From contig NC_083394.1 in the NCBI RefSeq assembly GCF_030864355.1, positions 434,001 to 498,000 on the forward strand: a stretch of DNA of 64,000 bases, written 5' to 3'. The translations under genes were made by a program, and so were the position numbers. Below the pieces are notes generated by a model. The model worked only from the letters and a program-made list of their open reading frames with translations, did no database searches and had not been told where the DNA came from. This document shows, piece by piece, positions 34,432-46,800 of the stretch; position 1 is the stretch's first letter; each line of letters opens with the position of its first letter. This stretch comes from Cutaneotrichosporon cavernicola (lineage: Eukaryota; Basidiomycota; Tremellomycetes; Trichosporonales; Trichosporonaceae).

Positions 34432-37400
34432 ATGAACCGCGCATCCTCACGCAAGGATCTCCGCGCCGAGCGGATAAGCAACTCGCCCTACCGCCGCGAG
34501 AGACCACCAGTTGCCAAGCAGGTACGTGGCCCCGCCCCACCTTCCTGACAGTAGCGATCCTGGTTATCCACTCTCGCAACGTCTATATCTTCCTCATTCT
34601 CCTCCTTACGGGCGCGCGACGGCTCAGGTTCAGTCTCGGGCAGCGACGACGAGTGGGGAGGCGAGGCGCCGTCCAACATGGTTGGACAGGATGTCTTCAG
34701 TCTAGCCGAGGCGGCGGGACGGACTGGCGACGAGTTCGAGGCGCGCGCTGAGGCCTGGCGTGCGAACAAGAGCCTGTTGAGGAGTAGGCGTCTTTCGCCA
34801 TCCAAGAGTTCATGGAGCCTGCTCGACCTCGAGACGAAGCGCGTTCGTCCGTCGCCGTCCATGCCCGCGCTCCAGCCCCTCGCTTCGTCCTCCAACCCCG
34901 CTCTCTTCCGCACTCCCACCACCCAGGTCGGCCGGTCCAACGGGGTCCCCCCCTCTGCCTCGGCAGCCGCACTCCATACCTTCGTGTCCTTCAAGGGAGA
35001 CGGGGCCTACTCGGCCCAGGACATAGAGAGCATGGAGACGCTGCTGCGCAGCGTCAAGGCCGACTCCTTGACATCGCATCCCACTGGCGGATGGAGCGGC
35101 GCACTCACATCTACCCGCAAGCTTGCACCGTCCACCTCGGGTTCGAGCTTCTCGCTCGGCTCGACACCGCCCGCAGCGCGGCCCCTGCCCTCCCACTCCC
35201 GCGTCAAGTACCTCGGGCCAGGGATGAGCCCGCGCCGCTTTGCGACTACCAGCATGCGCTCTATGTCAAGCCTCTTCGCAGACGACACACCGGGTAAGAA
35301 ACGCAAGACGCTGCCCGACGTCGAGGTCGAGGTGCTCGACGATGAGCCGTCTGGTTCCACTCCCAACCGCGCGGCATCCAAGAAGGCTGCCGAGTTCAAC
35401 CAGCGCGCCCGGATCGTTTCGCGCGGCGCAATCCGCCCATCGCCGTTAGGCCAGAGCATCACCACGTCGCCCGACAAGCCACCAACCCCGCGAGACATTG
35501 GGCGCAAGCGCGTCAACGACATGATCCAGGACGTTCTTGACAATGAGATCACACCGCACGAGGAGAAGCCCCAGCAGGTGTTCAACCCTTACGAGAGCGT
35601 GGCTCTCCCTGCAGGCAAGCATTACTCGCCGTACGCAAGCCTGCGCAAGTCGTCTGGAACCAACGGAAGCATGCGCCGGTCGCTCGGCTCCAGCCGCGGG
35701 GCGGCCGCCAAGCTCGACTCGGAGCGGGGCCAGTCATCGACGTCGGGCCGCCCGCTCTCCACTCTCGACCTGATCAACAGCGGACGCCCATCCATTGCCA
35801 AGAAGCAGAAGGAGGCCGAGCCCTCGAGGAAGCAGAAGAAGCCTGTCGATGAGCCGATAGCCATCGACGACGACGACGACGACGAGCCTGCCGCACCGTC
35901 CAAGGCGGCATCTGCGTTCTCCTTCACCCCGTCTCGCAAGACGCCGGCAGCCGTGACCATTGACGAGCCCGAGCCTGTCTCCGCATTCCCTGCTCCCTCC
36001 CTCTCCCAGTCCATGCGCGGCCCGTCCCCACCAGCTCCCAAGCCGGCCCCACTGGCACCTGTGCCTTCTACTTCCGATTCGATCATCGCAGCGTCAATGC
36101 CGGCGCCCGCACCCATCTTCTCGACACAGCCGCTGGGCCTGGGTCCTCCTCCATCCAAGCTTCCCGCGACGCCCTCCAAGCTCCGTGCTCCTACTCAGCC
36201 AGCGGAGAAGGCTAACCTCTACATGTCCGCTAAGGACACTGCCCTCAATGTCGACAAGAACGCGCTCCCCTTTTTCACCTTCACCCTCCCGCCCGGCTCT
36301 GACCAGCCCCATCCAAGCGAGGCGATCAAGGCCATCGTGTCCACCCGCCCGGCCAAGACTGACAGCTTTACGTTCGAGCTCCCCAATGCCGCCAACCCCA
36401 CGTCCTACTACTGCCCACCATCCGTCTCCGCTCCCACCATCCCCTCAGCATCCTTCAGCCTTCCGAAGAAGGTCGCACCGGCGGGGACATGGACGTGCGA
36501 CATGTGCATGCTCCAGAACACTGCAGCGGACACGGAGAAGTGTGGCGTATGCGAGGCGCCCAAGCCTGGAGCCAAGCCCAAGGCTACTGCACCAGCTGCG
36601 ATGCCCTCCGCACCGAGTGGTGGTTTCGGTGGCTTCGGCTTCAAGCCGCCAGCGAAGGCCGCCGGCGCATGGACCTGCGACGTCTGTATGCTCCAGAACA
36701 CGGCAGCCGACGCGGAGAAGTGCAGTGTGTGTGAAGCACCGAAACCCGGCGCCAAGGCTGCCGCCCCTGCTCCCTCCGCTCTTCCCAGCGCGCCGTCGGG
36801 CAGCTTCAACTTTGCAGGCGCTGGGTTCAAGCCCGCTGAGAAGGTCGCCGGCGAGTGGGACTGTGACGTGTGCAGCTTGAAGAATCCCGCCAGCGCGACC
36901 GACAAGTGCACCATCTGCGAAGCTCCCAAGCCTGGTGCGAAGGTTGCTGCTCCGGTCGCGCCCTCGCCGATGCCCGCGGCACCATCTGGCGGCTTCAGCT
37001 TTGGTGCCAAGCCCGCCCCTGCTGGTGACTGGACATGCGACCTGTGCATGCTCAAGAACCCCGCCACCGCGACAGACAAGTGTACCGTCTGTGAGGCCCC
37101 TCGGCCAGGAGCGGCGCCCAAGGCCGCGGCCATGCCAGCTGCACCTCCCTCAGCACCCACAGGCGGCTTCAGCTTTGGTGGCAAGTCGCTCTCCACCACG
37201 ACCATGTCCGCACCACCCGCTGCTCCGGCCGGTGGCTTTTCGTTCGGCGGCAAGCCCGTCCCGACTTCGTCATCTACAGCCGGTCCCACAGTTGGCGGCT
37301 TCAAGGCTCCCACCACGGCTGCTGGCGGGTTCAGCTTTGGCGGTAAGACGGTTGGCGGTGACGCAGCCCCTGCCTCGCCATTCGGTGGGTTCGGCACCCC

Positions 37401-37560
37401 GCCCGCTGGCGGCTTCTTTTTCGGGCAGAAGGCGGAGGACAAGCCCGCGATGCTCTCCAAGCCTACTGGCGCAGCAGGCGAGTGGACATGTTCCCTGTGT
37501 GGGCTTCTCAACCCCGCAAGCGCGACGGACAAGTGCACGATTTGCGAGGCGCCCAAATAG
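34432..37560 (+). CDS. Nup153-like protein with five RanBP2-type zinc fingers and FxFG repeats
   Basis: Two exons (34432-34521, 34555-37560) give 1032 codons (1031 aa). The N-terminal half is Ser/Pro-rich and basic with KKRK-type patches. Five C4 zinc fingers with the RanBP2 pattern W-x-C-x2-C-x10-C-x2-C follow: GTWTCDMCMLQNTAADTEKC, GAWTCDVCMLQNTAADAEKC, GEWDCDVCSLKNPASATDKC, GDWTCDLCMLKNPATATDKC, and a last GEWTCSLCGLLNPASATDKC at the very end. Between and after them are FG-type repeats (GGFSFGGK three times, GGFGGFGFK, GSFNFAG). This combination resembles metazoan Nup153/RanBP2, where fingers bind Ran-GDP and FG repeats bind karyopherins. A nuclear-pore or transport role is inferred. The acceptor cagtag was chosen because the alternative would place a stop in frame. 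Confidence 0.82.
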
Positions 37561-37764
37561 TAGAGTTTTTTTTTGCATGTATATTCTAGTATAGCGCATA
37601 GCGCGTTGTGCAAAATGGCATGGGACCTGACGTTGGTAGGACGAAGATATGAGATAGGGGGCGGAATGCTGTCCGATCAATAGGGAACCGGGCCCGATCA
37701 GAACCGGAAGCCCGCGAATATCTCTGCACAACCTATTCTCGCATCACACATTCCACCTTCCACG

Positions 37765-39417
37765 ATGAAGCCAGAGGTCGACTACTCAGTCTACCTCGTC
37801 ACGGGGCGCGAACTGCTCCCAGAGGGCAAGGACTACTATGAGTCGCTCGAGGAGAGCCTGCAGGGCGGCGTGACGGTCGTGCAGGTCCGCGAGAAGGATG
37901 TCGACACTGGCAAGTTCGTCGAGGTCGCGCGCAAGACGAAGGAGGTGTGCGATAAGGTGAGCCTCGATTCCTCACGCACACTCACCGTCTGACACCAGTA
38001 CAACGTCCCCCTCCTGATCAACGACCGCGTTGACGTCTTCCTCGCCGTCGGCTGTGCGGGCGTGCACGTTGGGCAGAGCGACATGCCCGCGTCGCAGGTG
38101 CGTGCTCTCATCGGCGACGACGCGATCCTCGGCGTGTCTGTGTCGAACGAAAAGGAGGCCGTCCAGGCCGTCCAGGACGGTGTTGACTATGTGGGAATTG
38201 GAGCAGTGTGGCCCACAGCCAGCAAGGACGTCACCGCCAAGCCGAAGCTTGCGCCCAGCGGCACGGGCGTACTTCTCGACATCATCGCTTCCCAGGGCGA
38301 GAAGGGGCTCGCGACGCAGGCTGTCGCGATCGGTGGCATTCACGCGCACAACACCCCGTTCCTCCTTCACGGCTCAGTCGGTGCCTCTGGTAAGGCGCTT
38401 GACGGCGTTGCGGTTATTTCGGCCATTGTCGCGAGTCAGACGCCAAAGGAGAAGGCCGCCGAGCTCCGCGCCATCACCGACGCATTCAAGGCGTCGCGCG
38501 AGGGAACGAACTCCGAAACCGCAGTTTTCCCGGCTCCCCAGCGTGGCGCCGAGGAGCTGATCAAGGCCGCCGCGGAACTGTTCGCTGTCGTCCGTGACAC
38601 GACGCCGCTCGTGCACCAGATCACGAACGCTGTCGTGATTAACGACAGCGCGAACGCGACCCTCGCAATCGGCGCGTCGCCTATCATGGCGACGAATCCC
38701 CGCGACTGTGCCGACCTCTCGCCCGTCATTGGTGCGCTGCTCATCAACTTTGGCACGATCACCGACAAGGAGGGCATGTTTGTGGCTGGCCGCCACGCCA
38801 ACATGAACGGCAAGCCGCTCGTGTTCGACCCCGTGGCAGTTGGCGCGACGAGTTTCCGGCGCGAGACGAGCGTCGAGCTCTTCTCGGCTTGGCAGCCAAC
38901 CGTCATCAAGGGGAACCCGGCTGAGATCGCCACCCTCGCGGAGCGCTCCGACGTGGCCACGCGCGGCGTCGACTCTGTCGGTGCTGGGTTCAAGGACCCC
39001 GCCGATGTCGTACGTACCCTTGCCCGCCGCAGACGTGCAATCGTCGTCATGACCGGCGAGCAGGACTACATCTCGGACGGCGCGACCGTGCTGCGCGTGA
39101 GTAACGGCCACGAGCTGCTCGACGTAATCACTGGCAGCGGGTGCATGACCGGCACGTTGGTTGCGACGTTCTGCGCAGCCGCACGCACCGCGCACATCAA
39201 GGCGCACGGGGAGGAGAAGGGTGCCTTCCCGCTCGTCCGCGGGGACATGCTCGCGGCCGCCCTCGCCGGCGTCCTCTCCATCAATGTGGCGGCCGAGCGC
39301 GCCGTTGCGCGTGAGGACGTGCGTGGGCCCGGCACGTTCCGTGCCGCCCTGATCGACGAGCTGTATGCCGTGCGTCCGGCAGACGTTCTGCAGCGAGCCA
39401 ACGTCGAGGTCATCTAG
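37765..39417 (+). CDS. THI6: Bifunctional thiamine-phosphate synthase / hydroxyethylthiazole kinase
   Basis: Two exons (37765-37956, 37999-39417) sum to 537 codons (536 aa). The N-terminal half is a TIM-barrel TMP synthase (VYLVTGRELLPEG, TVVQVREKDVDTG, PLLINDRVDVFLAVGCAGVH, VGIGAVWPTASK). The C-terminal half is hydroxyethylthiazole kinase (TPLVHQITNAVVINDSANAT, LINFGTITDKEGM, PLVFDPVAVGATSFRR, ITGSGCMTGTLVA). The fusion order is that of fungal THI6. The enzyme joins HMP-PP and thiazole phosphate to thiamine phosphate and salvages thiazole. The intron is 42 nt; no TPP-riboswitch core was seen in the leader or the intron. Confidence 0.95.
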
Positions 39418-39441
39418 AAACATATGCATATCGTGGCCTAA

Positions 39442-40363
39442 TCAGAAGAGCTTAGCGAACGGCATCTCAGGCGTGGGCTGGAGCCAGTTCTTCTCATCGT
39501 AAACACACTCGCCATCGACCATGTGGAAGGTGTAGATTATGCGTGTGCGGTTGCTCGGGTTCGGCGGCGAGCGGTGCATCACGCTTCCATGGATGAGCAC
39601 CATCGTGCCGGCGGTACAAGGCGCCTCCTTCCAACCGGGAAGAGCGTCCCAGTCCTCCTCGTTGGGCTTAACGCAAGGAACAGGCTCGAAAGTCGTCCCG
39701 CCACCAGAGGCGCGGACGAAGCGCGAGCTGATGCGAGCGGTCTTGTGACTGCCGGGAAGAAAGGAGAGGCAGCCGTTCTGTGGGGTGCAGTCTTCGAGCG
39801 CGATCCAGCACCCGACAGCACTGGGCGGGTCCGTGTACAGGAACGTTGAGTCGTTGTGGCATGGCACTGGCTTTAGCTTGTTTAGGGGAGGACTCACCCT
39901 CGCCGCCTATGCGCGGCTGTTTGCAAATAACCATGCTCTGCAGCACTCTCGCACTCTTATGAGCTCCAAGGCTCTTGGCCACCTCCGTCATCCTGTCGCC
40001 AAGAGTATACTTGCCAAATACCGGATCGAGAAGCAACGCATGCCCAATCTTATTGACGCTCCGATCGGCGGGTACGTTGAGGCGAGCGGGTTCGGTAGCC
40101 GTTGCGGGGGTAACAGCGCCAGGCTCTAGGAAGAACCGGATCTTGTCCCCGGAATTGAGAAAGTACTCGTCACCGACGTGGGCGTTCGGCCCGTCTGCGG
40201 CGGTGGTGAAGCGCGTCAGAGGGTGGGTTGTGGGATCGAAAGAAGAGAGAAGCGCGTGTGTCCTATCCAGCATCTCCTTTGTTTCGGCTTGGGAAAAGAA
40301 CGAAGGAAGGACGAGGTAGCCCTCCTCCTCCCATTGGGATAGTTGGGCGGGGGTGAGGGCCAT
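39442..40363 (-). CDS. Phytanoyl-CoA dioxygenase-family protein
   Basis: Two exons (39898-40363, 39442-39866) sum to 297 codons (296 aa); the 31-nt intron was placed by restoring phase. Features are WEEEGYLVLPSFFSQAE at the start, IRFFLEPGAVTP, and after splicing PCHNDSTFLY with the facial-triad HxD (H-N-D), then LEDCTPQNGCLSFLPGSHK and the distal His in LIHGSVMHRSPPN, with an Arg in SNRTRIIYTFHMVDG for 2-oxoglutarate. This is the Fe(II)/2OG-dependent PhyH family, peroxisomal alpha-oxidation in the type member, but many fungal homologues act on other substrates. It diverges from CDC9. Confidence 0.9.
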
Positions 40364-40753
40364 GGTAGAATGGTTGTTGGGTGGCAACAACCCCAATTGC
40401 GGCTGGTTACAAGTCAGTGTGGGTGCGGAATGTCAAGCCACGTGGGTTGATTTTTGTCTGCCATAGAGTACAGTAACAGTCTTTTATCAGAACAATAAGA
40501 AGAGAGAAGTAGAAATCCTTGGATTGCAGTCGCCTCGCTCGTGCCCAGGTACTGCATCCAAGACTCTGTGATCCGTGACGAGAGATGGGGCGGAAGTCAT
40601 ACCTTTGGACCGTGCAGTCGACTGTACAGTTGACTCACCCGTCCCGTACATTTGCTTCCGCACCTCCACACGCGCGTCCGGCGCGTCCAACAACATGACA
40701 TCAACCGCCGCTCCGTCCCTCCTCATTGCCACTTTCCCAATTCCACACTAGCC
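40364..40753. promoter_or_regulatory. Divergent promoter region PHYH-family gene/CDC9
   Basis: 390 nt between divergent starts. A CACGTG is at 40439-40444, about 76 nt from the PHYH-family ATG. The ACGCG-type site (MCB) common in S-phase promoters was not checked exhaustively. Promoter role is inferred. Confidence 0.4.
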
Positions 40754-43662
40754 ATGTCGGGTGAGCTCAAATTACTGGACAGAAGCTAACATCAGGCGTC
40801 GACAGTCCCGTTAGAGCGCCCGTGCGCAAGGTCAAGCGCGTCATCGAGTCGGACGAGGAGGGCTCGCCGTCTCCCGTGAAGGCGAGGAACGGGGCTGATA
40901 GTGAGCTAGAACACGGTATGAGAAGCTGACGACAGCCATGTCGCCGCCAGCGAAGAAAGCCAAGCTAGACATGGGCTTCTTTCAGCCCAAGAAGGCGTCG
41001 CAGAAGTCGCCATCGCCGAAGAAGTCGGCTTCGCCGACGAGGGAGGTGAAGACCGAGGGGAAGGACGTGAAGAAGACCGAGATCAAGAAGGGGGCCAACA
41101 AGGAGAAGGGGCCAGAGAAGAAACCTGCAGCAAACGGCAAGCCACTAGCGTCCATCTTCGCCAAGCCTGTCAAGAAGGAAGAGCCGGAGGATGAGGACAA
41201 GGCCTTCATTAACGATGACGAGGAAGGTGAGGACGAGATCAGCGACGAGGAGCTCGAGGAACAGGAGGGGAAGGCTGCGGTCAAGCTGTGAGTTGCCAGG
41301 GGACGAATTGCTGCTAACAAACAGCGCTGCCATGTTCACCAAGGACTTCAAATCCAACGTTGCCGACAAGGGGTGGAAGGAAGGCGAGCCGTGAGCTGTT
41401 TCAAGTGAACGAGCTGACAGCAGGGTGCCGTACGCCGCGTTAGTAGCGACTTTCGAGCAGATAGAGGCAACGACGAAGCGTCTCGAGATCTTAAACATTC
41501 TCACCCAGTTCCTACGTGTCGTCGCAGAGCGTGACACCGACCCCGAGGCCTCCAACCTCCTCAAAACAGTGTACCTTTGCATAAACAGGGTACGGCAGCT
41601 GCGTCCAGGCGGTAGAGTTAACGTCAGTTATGCCCCGATTACGAGGGTCTGGAGCTCGGAATCGGCGAGACGATCCTCATGAAAGCTATCGCGGAGAGTA
41701 CGGGCCGCAACGTCAAGCAGATCAAGGAGGACCTCAAGAAGGAGGGCGATCTGGGCAAAGTTGCGATGGTGGGTTCCTGGAGCTATGTCAACCCACTGAC
41801 TCCAGGCATCGCGCAACAAGCAGAAGACGCTGTTCAAGCCCAAACCGCTAACTGTTACCTCTGTTTTCCAGCGCTTAACAGCCATTGCCAAGACATCGGG
41901 TAACCAGGTGAGCTCAATGTGGCGAGCAGGAGCTCACGCCAGTCACAAGCCAAGAAGGTTGGCCTCATCAACCAGCTCCTCTCGGCGTGTCAGGGCAACG
42001 AGGCCAAGTTCATCATTCGTAGTCTGGAGGGCAAGCTGCGTATCGGTCTTGCCGAGCGGTCACTTCCCACCGCGCTTGGACACGCGATTGTTCTCAAGAA
42101 CAACGGTGAGTTGGGAGATGTGAGGATCCAAGCTGAATCTCTCAGAGGGCAAGAAACTGTCGCCAGAAGTCATGTCGAAGAAATTGGAAGAGGCTAGCGT
42201 GATTGTGAAGGCAGTGTACAGGTGAGCTTTGGGTTACGATCTCAAGCTAAACGCAGTGAACTCCCCAACTACGATATCATCGTTCCCGCTCTGATGAAGG
42301 GTGGTATCCACCACTTGAGGGAAAACTGCAAGCTCACACCTGGTGGGTCACTCATTGTCTCTCACTCTGACCTCAGGTGTGCCGCTGAAGCCCATGCTGG
42401 CCAAGCCTACCAAGGCCATCACAGAGGTGCTCGACCGCTTCGATGGCAAGCAATTCACGTGCGAGTACAAGTATGATGGCGAGCGAGCACAAGTGCACCT
42501 CCTTGAGGACGGCACCATCGCCGTGTTCAGTCGCAACTCGGAGGACATGAGCGCCAAGTACCCGGACATGGTTGACCAGATCCCACGCTGCATCAAGGAG
42601 GGCGTGAAGTCGTTTGTTCTCGACGCCGAGGCCGTGGCGTACGATCCGCAAGAACAGAAACTGCTGCCCTTCCAGGAGCTCAGCCGACGCAAACGCAAGG
42701 ACGTGAAGACGGAAGACATTACCGTCCGCGTCCACTTGTTTGCATTCGATCTTCTGTATTTGAACGGCGAGGTGAGTCTAACTGATGTCGGAAGCTGACA
42801 GTGACAGAGCTTGTTGCAGAAGGAGCTGCGCGAGCGACGTGAGATTCTGAACGCACACTTCCAGCCCGTCGAGAGCGAGTTCGGGTTCGCCAAGGCCTCC
42901 GACAGCTCGAGCACGGAGGACATCTCGGCATTCCTCGAAGAGAGTATCAAGGACGGATGTGAAGGCCTCATGGTCAAGCTGCTAACTACCGACGCGTCAA
43001 CATACGAGCCCAGCCGCCGCAGCATGAACTGGTTGAAGGTGAGTTGTCGTCGATCCGGTTCTAACTCGCCCAGCTCAAGAAGGACTACCTCGAGGGCGTC
43101 GGCGATTCGCTCGACCTGGTGGTCGTCGGCGCATACTACGGCAAGGGCAAGCGGACAAACTGGTACGGCGCCTACTTGCTCGCATGTTACGACCCAGACT
43201 CGGAGAACTTCCAGACAATCTGCAAGATCGGCACCGGCTTCTCCGAGGAGCAGCTCAAGGCTCAATACGAGGAGCTGCACCCACTCGAGATGGCCAAGCC
43301 GCGAGGCGACATCGAGGTCGGCGGGGCCAAGCCCGACGTGTGGTTCGAGCCCAAGGTCGTCTGGGAGGTGCTCACCGCCGACCTCTCGCTCTCGCCCGTC
43401 TACACTGCTGCCCATGGATTGGTGAGCTACACGGCATTTCTCGCTAGCTGACATCAGATCGAGAGCCGTGGCATCTCGCTGCGTTTCCCACGCTTCCTAC
43501 GCGCCCGCGACGACAAGGACGCCGACGACGCGACGACTGCAGAGCAGGTGAGCGAGCTACAACTGGCCGAACGGTAGCTGACAATAGGTGGCCGAATTTT
43601 ACCAGCGTCAGGCGACGGCGGGGAACAAGAAGGGAGGTGGGAGTGCAGAGGATTACTGGTGA
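40754..43662 (+). CDS. CDC9: DNA ligase I (ATP-dependent)
   Basis: Fifteen exons, all flanked by introns of 33-40 nt, sum to 801 codons (800 aa). The N-terminus is Lys/Ser/Pro-rich ([35 protein letters not shown], which resembles a degenerate PCNA-interacting box). The DNA-binding domain contains [17 protein letters not shown]. The catalytic lysine is in [14 protein letters not shown], followed by [24 protein letters not shown] and a C-terminal OB fold ending in SAEDYW. The enzyme seals Okazaki-fragment nicks in the nucleus. No mitochondrial presequence is evident at this start. The intron at 41590 has donor gtacgg. Exons 40754-40760 (7 nt), 40796-40900 and on were chosen so that all phases agree. 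Confidence 0.95.
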
Positions 43663-43853
43663 TAGACTTGTGCAGCTCGTAACCATGGCAGTGCATTTCA
43701 GAGACCCCGGGAATGATCATGCAGATTGTGGAGTGGGTGATGTTGAATGGAGGAAAACAAATACAAGAACTGGTCGTCCAAGCTATGCGCAAGAAGTCAT
43801 ATGGTCGTATTGACCGAAATCGACAGACGACGGACAGCCAGGCCCAAGGGCCA

Positions 43854-46800
43854 TTATACGTTGCTGTCGTCGCTGGCGTTGGTACGACGTGACACTGAAC
43901 GCTGCACAGCAGCAGGGCGTGCCGAGCCCGAGCTGCGCACAAAGTCGCCTGGACGCCGCGCCTCGTACTCCCGCTGTGCAGCGTGCCCGCGCGCGCCAAC
44001 GTTGAGCGCGTCAAGCCCGCGGCCGGCGGCATGCTCGCCAACAATAGTCGTGCGGATGTGCCGTAGCTTGGCCATTAGTGGCGTCGTCTTCATCGATGAC
44101 TTGACGCTCGAGTATTCATCGTCAGAGTCGCTGCGTTTCGTGGAACGGTAGGGCAGCGGAATCTCGCGCGTGACACGGTACGCGTCAGCGTTACCGAGAT
44201 GTTCGGTCTCGACACGGACTGGGGTTAGACCCTGAATAGTGGTGGCGGTGGTGATAGTGGTGGTGGTGGTGAATATGGAGGAGGAGGTGGAGGAGGAGAA
44301 GGGGGGGCAGGGTGAGGGGGAGGGAGGAGGATAGCGGACGGGCACTCACAAAAGTTCCACTGCCAGCGGCGCAGCATCTCGAACATCGCGAATATGAACG
44401 AGCGGAGCTTGGTGAGGTTGGCGTGGTGGGGAATGTACCAAATCCAGATAAAGCGGATGAGCACGTTAGACACCATCGCAAAGTAGTAGAATGAGTGGGA
44501 GCTGTACCCGAGGTCCCTGCGGAGACCGCGGCAGCCGGGACGTAGCAGACTCCAGTCGACCACCAAATCCTGCTGTCAGCTGCGTTAGGCTTTCGCTAGC
44601 TCACCCAGATCGAGGTGTAGGCGCTCGACACGGTCGCGAAGATGACCCAGACGATGAAGGGCGCTCCTTCCAGAGGCTTCGCTTGGCTCCGCCAGTATAC
44701 GAAGAGGCATGCCGTGAGGATCGATGAACAGTACTTGCCGCCGTTGATGAGATGGATGTAGAGCCCAGAATCATGGTAACGCTTTAAGCACTGGATCAAA
44801 CGCGAGAGCGGGGGGAGCACCGCTAAGAGTGCGTACGGCCACGACTGGCCTGTCTTACACACGTGAAATGTCTGGTCGCCCGGCCAGTGCTTGGCATACA
44901 CGCAGCCCATGAACATGAAGTTCTGGAGGGTGTAGACGAGAGAGTTGAGCTCATCCGCGACGAAGAAGGCGATGAACTCGACACGCGAGTAGCCGGGCGT
45001 GCACACACGGAAAAGTACGCGAAGGAACCACCAGCGAACGCGCCGCCGGAAGATCGGGAGGGGGTTGAGGAAGAAGGCACACGTGAACACTGTCCAGGCC
45101 AGGGGCCATGTTGTAACGGCGACACTGCCACGCGCGATTTGGTAGAAGCTGAAGAAGAGACAGTAGCTCAGCGTCATGAAGAGGAAGCTCGGGATCTCCA
45201 TGAAACTCCGGTAATCGAGGGTCGGGCGATTGAGCTCCATGACGAACTCATAGTTGATGCGCGCCTCGACCCATGCCGTGAGGTTGAGCTCAAAGAGTAA
45301 CCCGAAGAAGACGGGGATAAACAGGCCGCTGTACAGCTGCAGGAGCGCGCCCCACTCGGGAATCTCTTCGCGCGTGTGCTCGTCGAACACCTTGACAATG
45401 GCGAGGACCATGGCTGGCAGGCCTAAGCCCATCATCATCGCTGATCGGAAAACGGTGAGGTAGTGCGTCATAGGCTGGTCACCCTCACGGAGCTTGAGTC
45501 GCGCGCGCTTCGCGTCACCGTGCTCGAAGTGCTTCGTGAACAACTCCTCGGTCTGTCGGATGAGTGAGTCGATGGTCTCGCCACGCGCAAAAGAGCACGG
45601 CCCGATTCGGTCCTCTGTGTAAAGTTCCAGGCACTGGATTCTAGTGGCCTTCTCGAACTTCTTCAGCGCCTTGCGGAAGCCTGTTAGATTGAGAATGCGG
45701 TAGTTCTTGAGCAGCTCGAGCTGGCGGTAGAACTCGAACATCGCGTTGCGCAAGTCCTTCTTGTACTTGAGGTACCGCTCGGGGTTGTATTGACGCGGCA
45801 ACTTTGTCACTCTTGCGCCGTTCGCACTGCCCGCCCCGACGTCCGACCCACTCCCCGACGGAGTGGTGAGGCCAGTCAATGGAAATGGGACAACAGTGGC
45901 TCTACTATTGGTAGAGTTCCTCCTCGAGTTGCCCTTGAGCATGGATGGTTGGCGGAGGTGGAGCTTCTGCGCGATCCTCGACGGCCAGAACTCGTCGTAG
46001 CCGGGGATCTGGAGTGCCCGGCCCATCTTCGCCTCCCACTCTGGTACGCCCTCGGGGTATTGCTCGTGGAAGATGCGCCTGTGCTCGGCGAGTTCTGTGA
46101 GCTGGTCGCTCAACTGGTGGAATCGGCGCGTTGCCTCGGTCTCGCGCGCCGAGTAGAAATCCTCGACCTTCTCTAGCTGCTGGTCGAGGAGGTCAAAAAA
46201 GGCCTTCTCGTCTGGCTCGAGAGTGTCGTACAACTCTTCAAATGTCCGGTAGCTACGCGCCTGTAGCTTGGGCGATGGCAACCTCAACGAGCCTAGTGGT
46301 TAGCGATCCTGCTGGATTGTCGACAACGGCAGAACTCACGGATCGAGCGGTTCCCGCTGGGCGCGTCTTGCGTGTTAGCAGGCGAGAGGCCAACACTCGC
46401 CTGTGCGCGGCCCGGGATTAATGAGAGCTTGGGCGATAAACCCGCGATTAGGACAGATCCTCTCCTCTTCCACTTCCAACTGTCGGATGGCTGTCCGGTG
46501 TCGGCGTTGGCTGGGACAGGCTGAGACTCGCCCTCGGTCTCACCCTCGCCTTCCACGTCCGCGTCCGCGCCGCTCGCGTTGCTGCTTCCATCGTCCGATA
46601 CGGTGCGGACAGCTGAGGAGAACTCAACACCGCGACCACGGGACGCTTGAGGCCCGGAGGAACCCATATCCGGCCCTTCTATTGCTGGTTTGCCGAGGTC
46701 CAATGGCGGGGGACGGGTCGGGTGATTATGGGAAGTGGACAATATGCTAGGAGGCATGGAGGAGCTCGCTTGATGGCCTGCGGAAGCAGTGGGAGTGGGG

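Noticed and set aside
36408..37613. Minus-strand ORF of 401 aa over the zinc-finger repeats
   Set aside because: It mirrors the Gly/Ala/Pro-rich repeats of the Nup153-like gene; no independent domain.
37561..37998. TPP riboswitch near THI6
   Set aside because: Fungal thiamine genes sometimes carry one, but the leader and the 42-nt intron lack the conserved CTGAGA and ACCTGA-type cores.
38374..39429. Long minus-strand ORF over THI6
   Set aside because: Antisense shadow of THI6 with no domain of its own.
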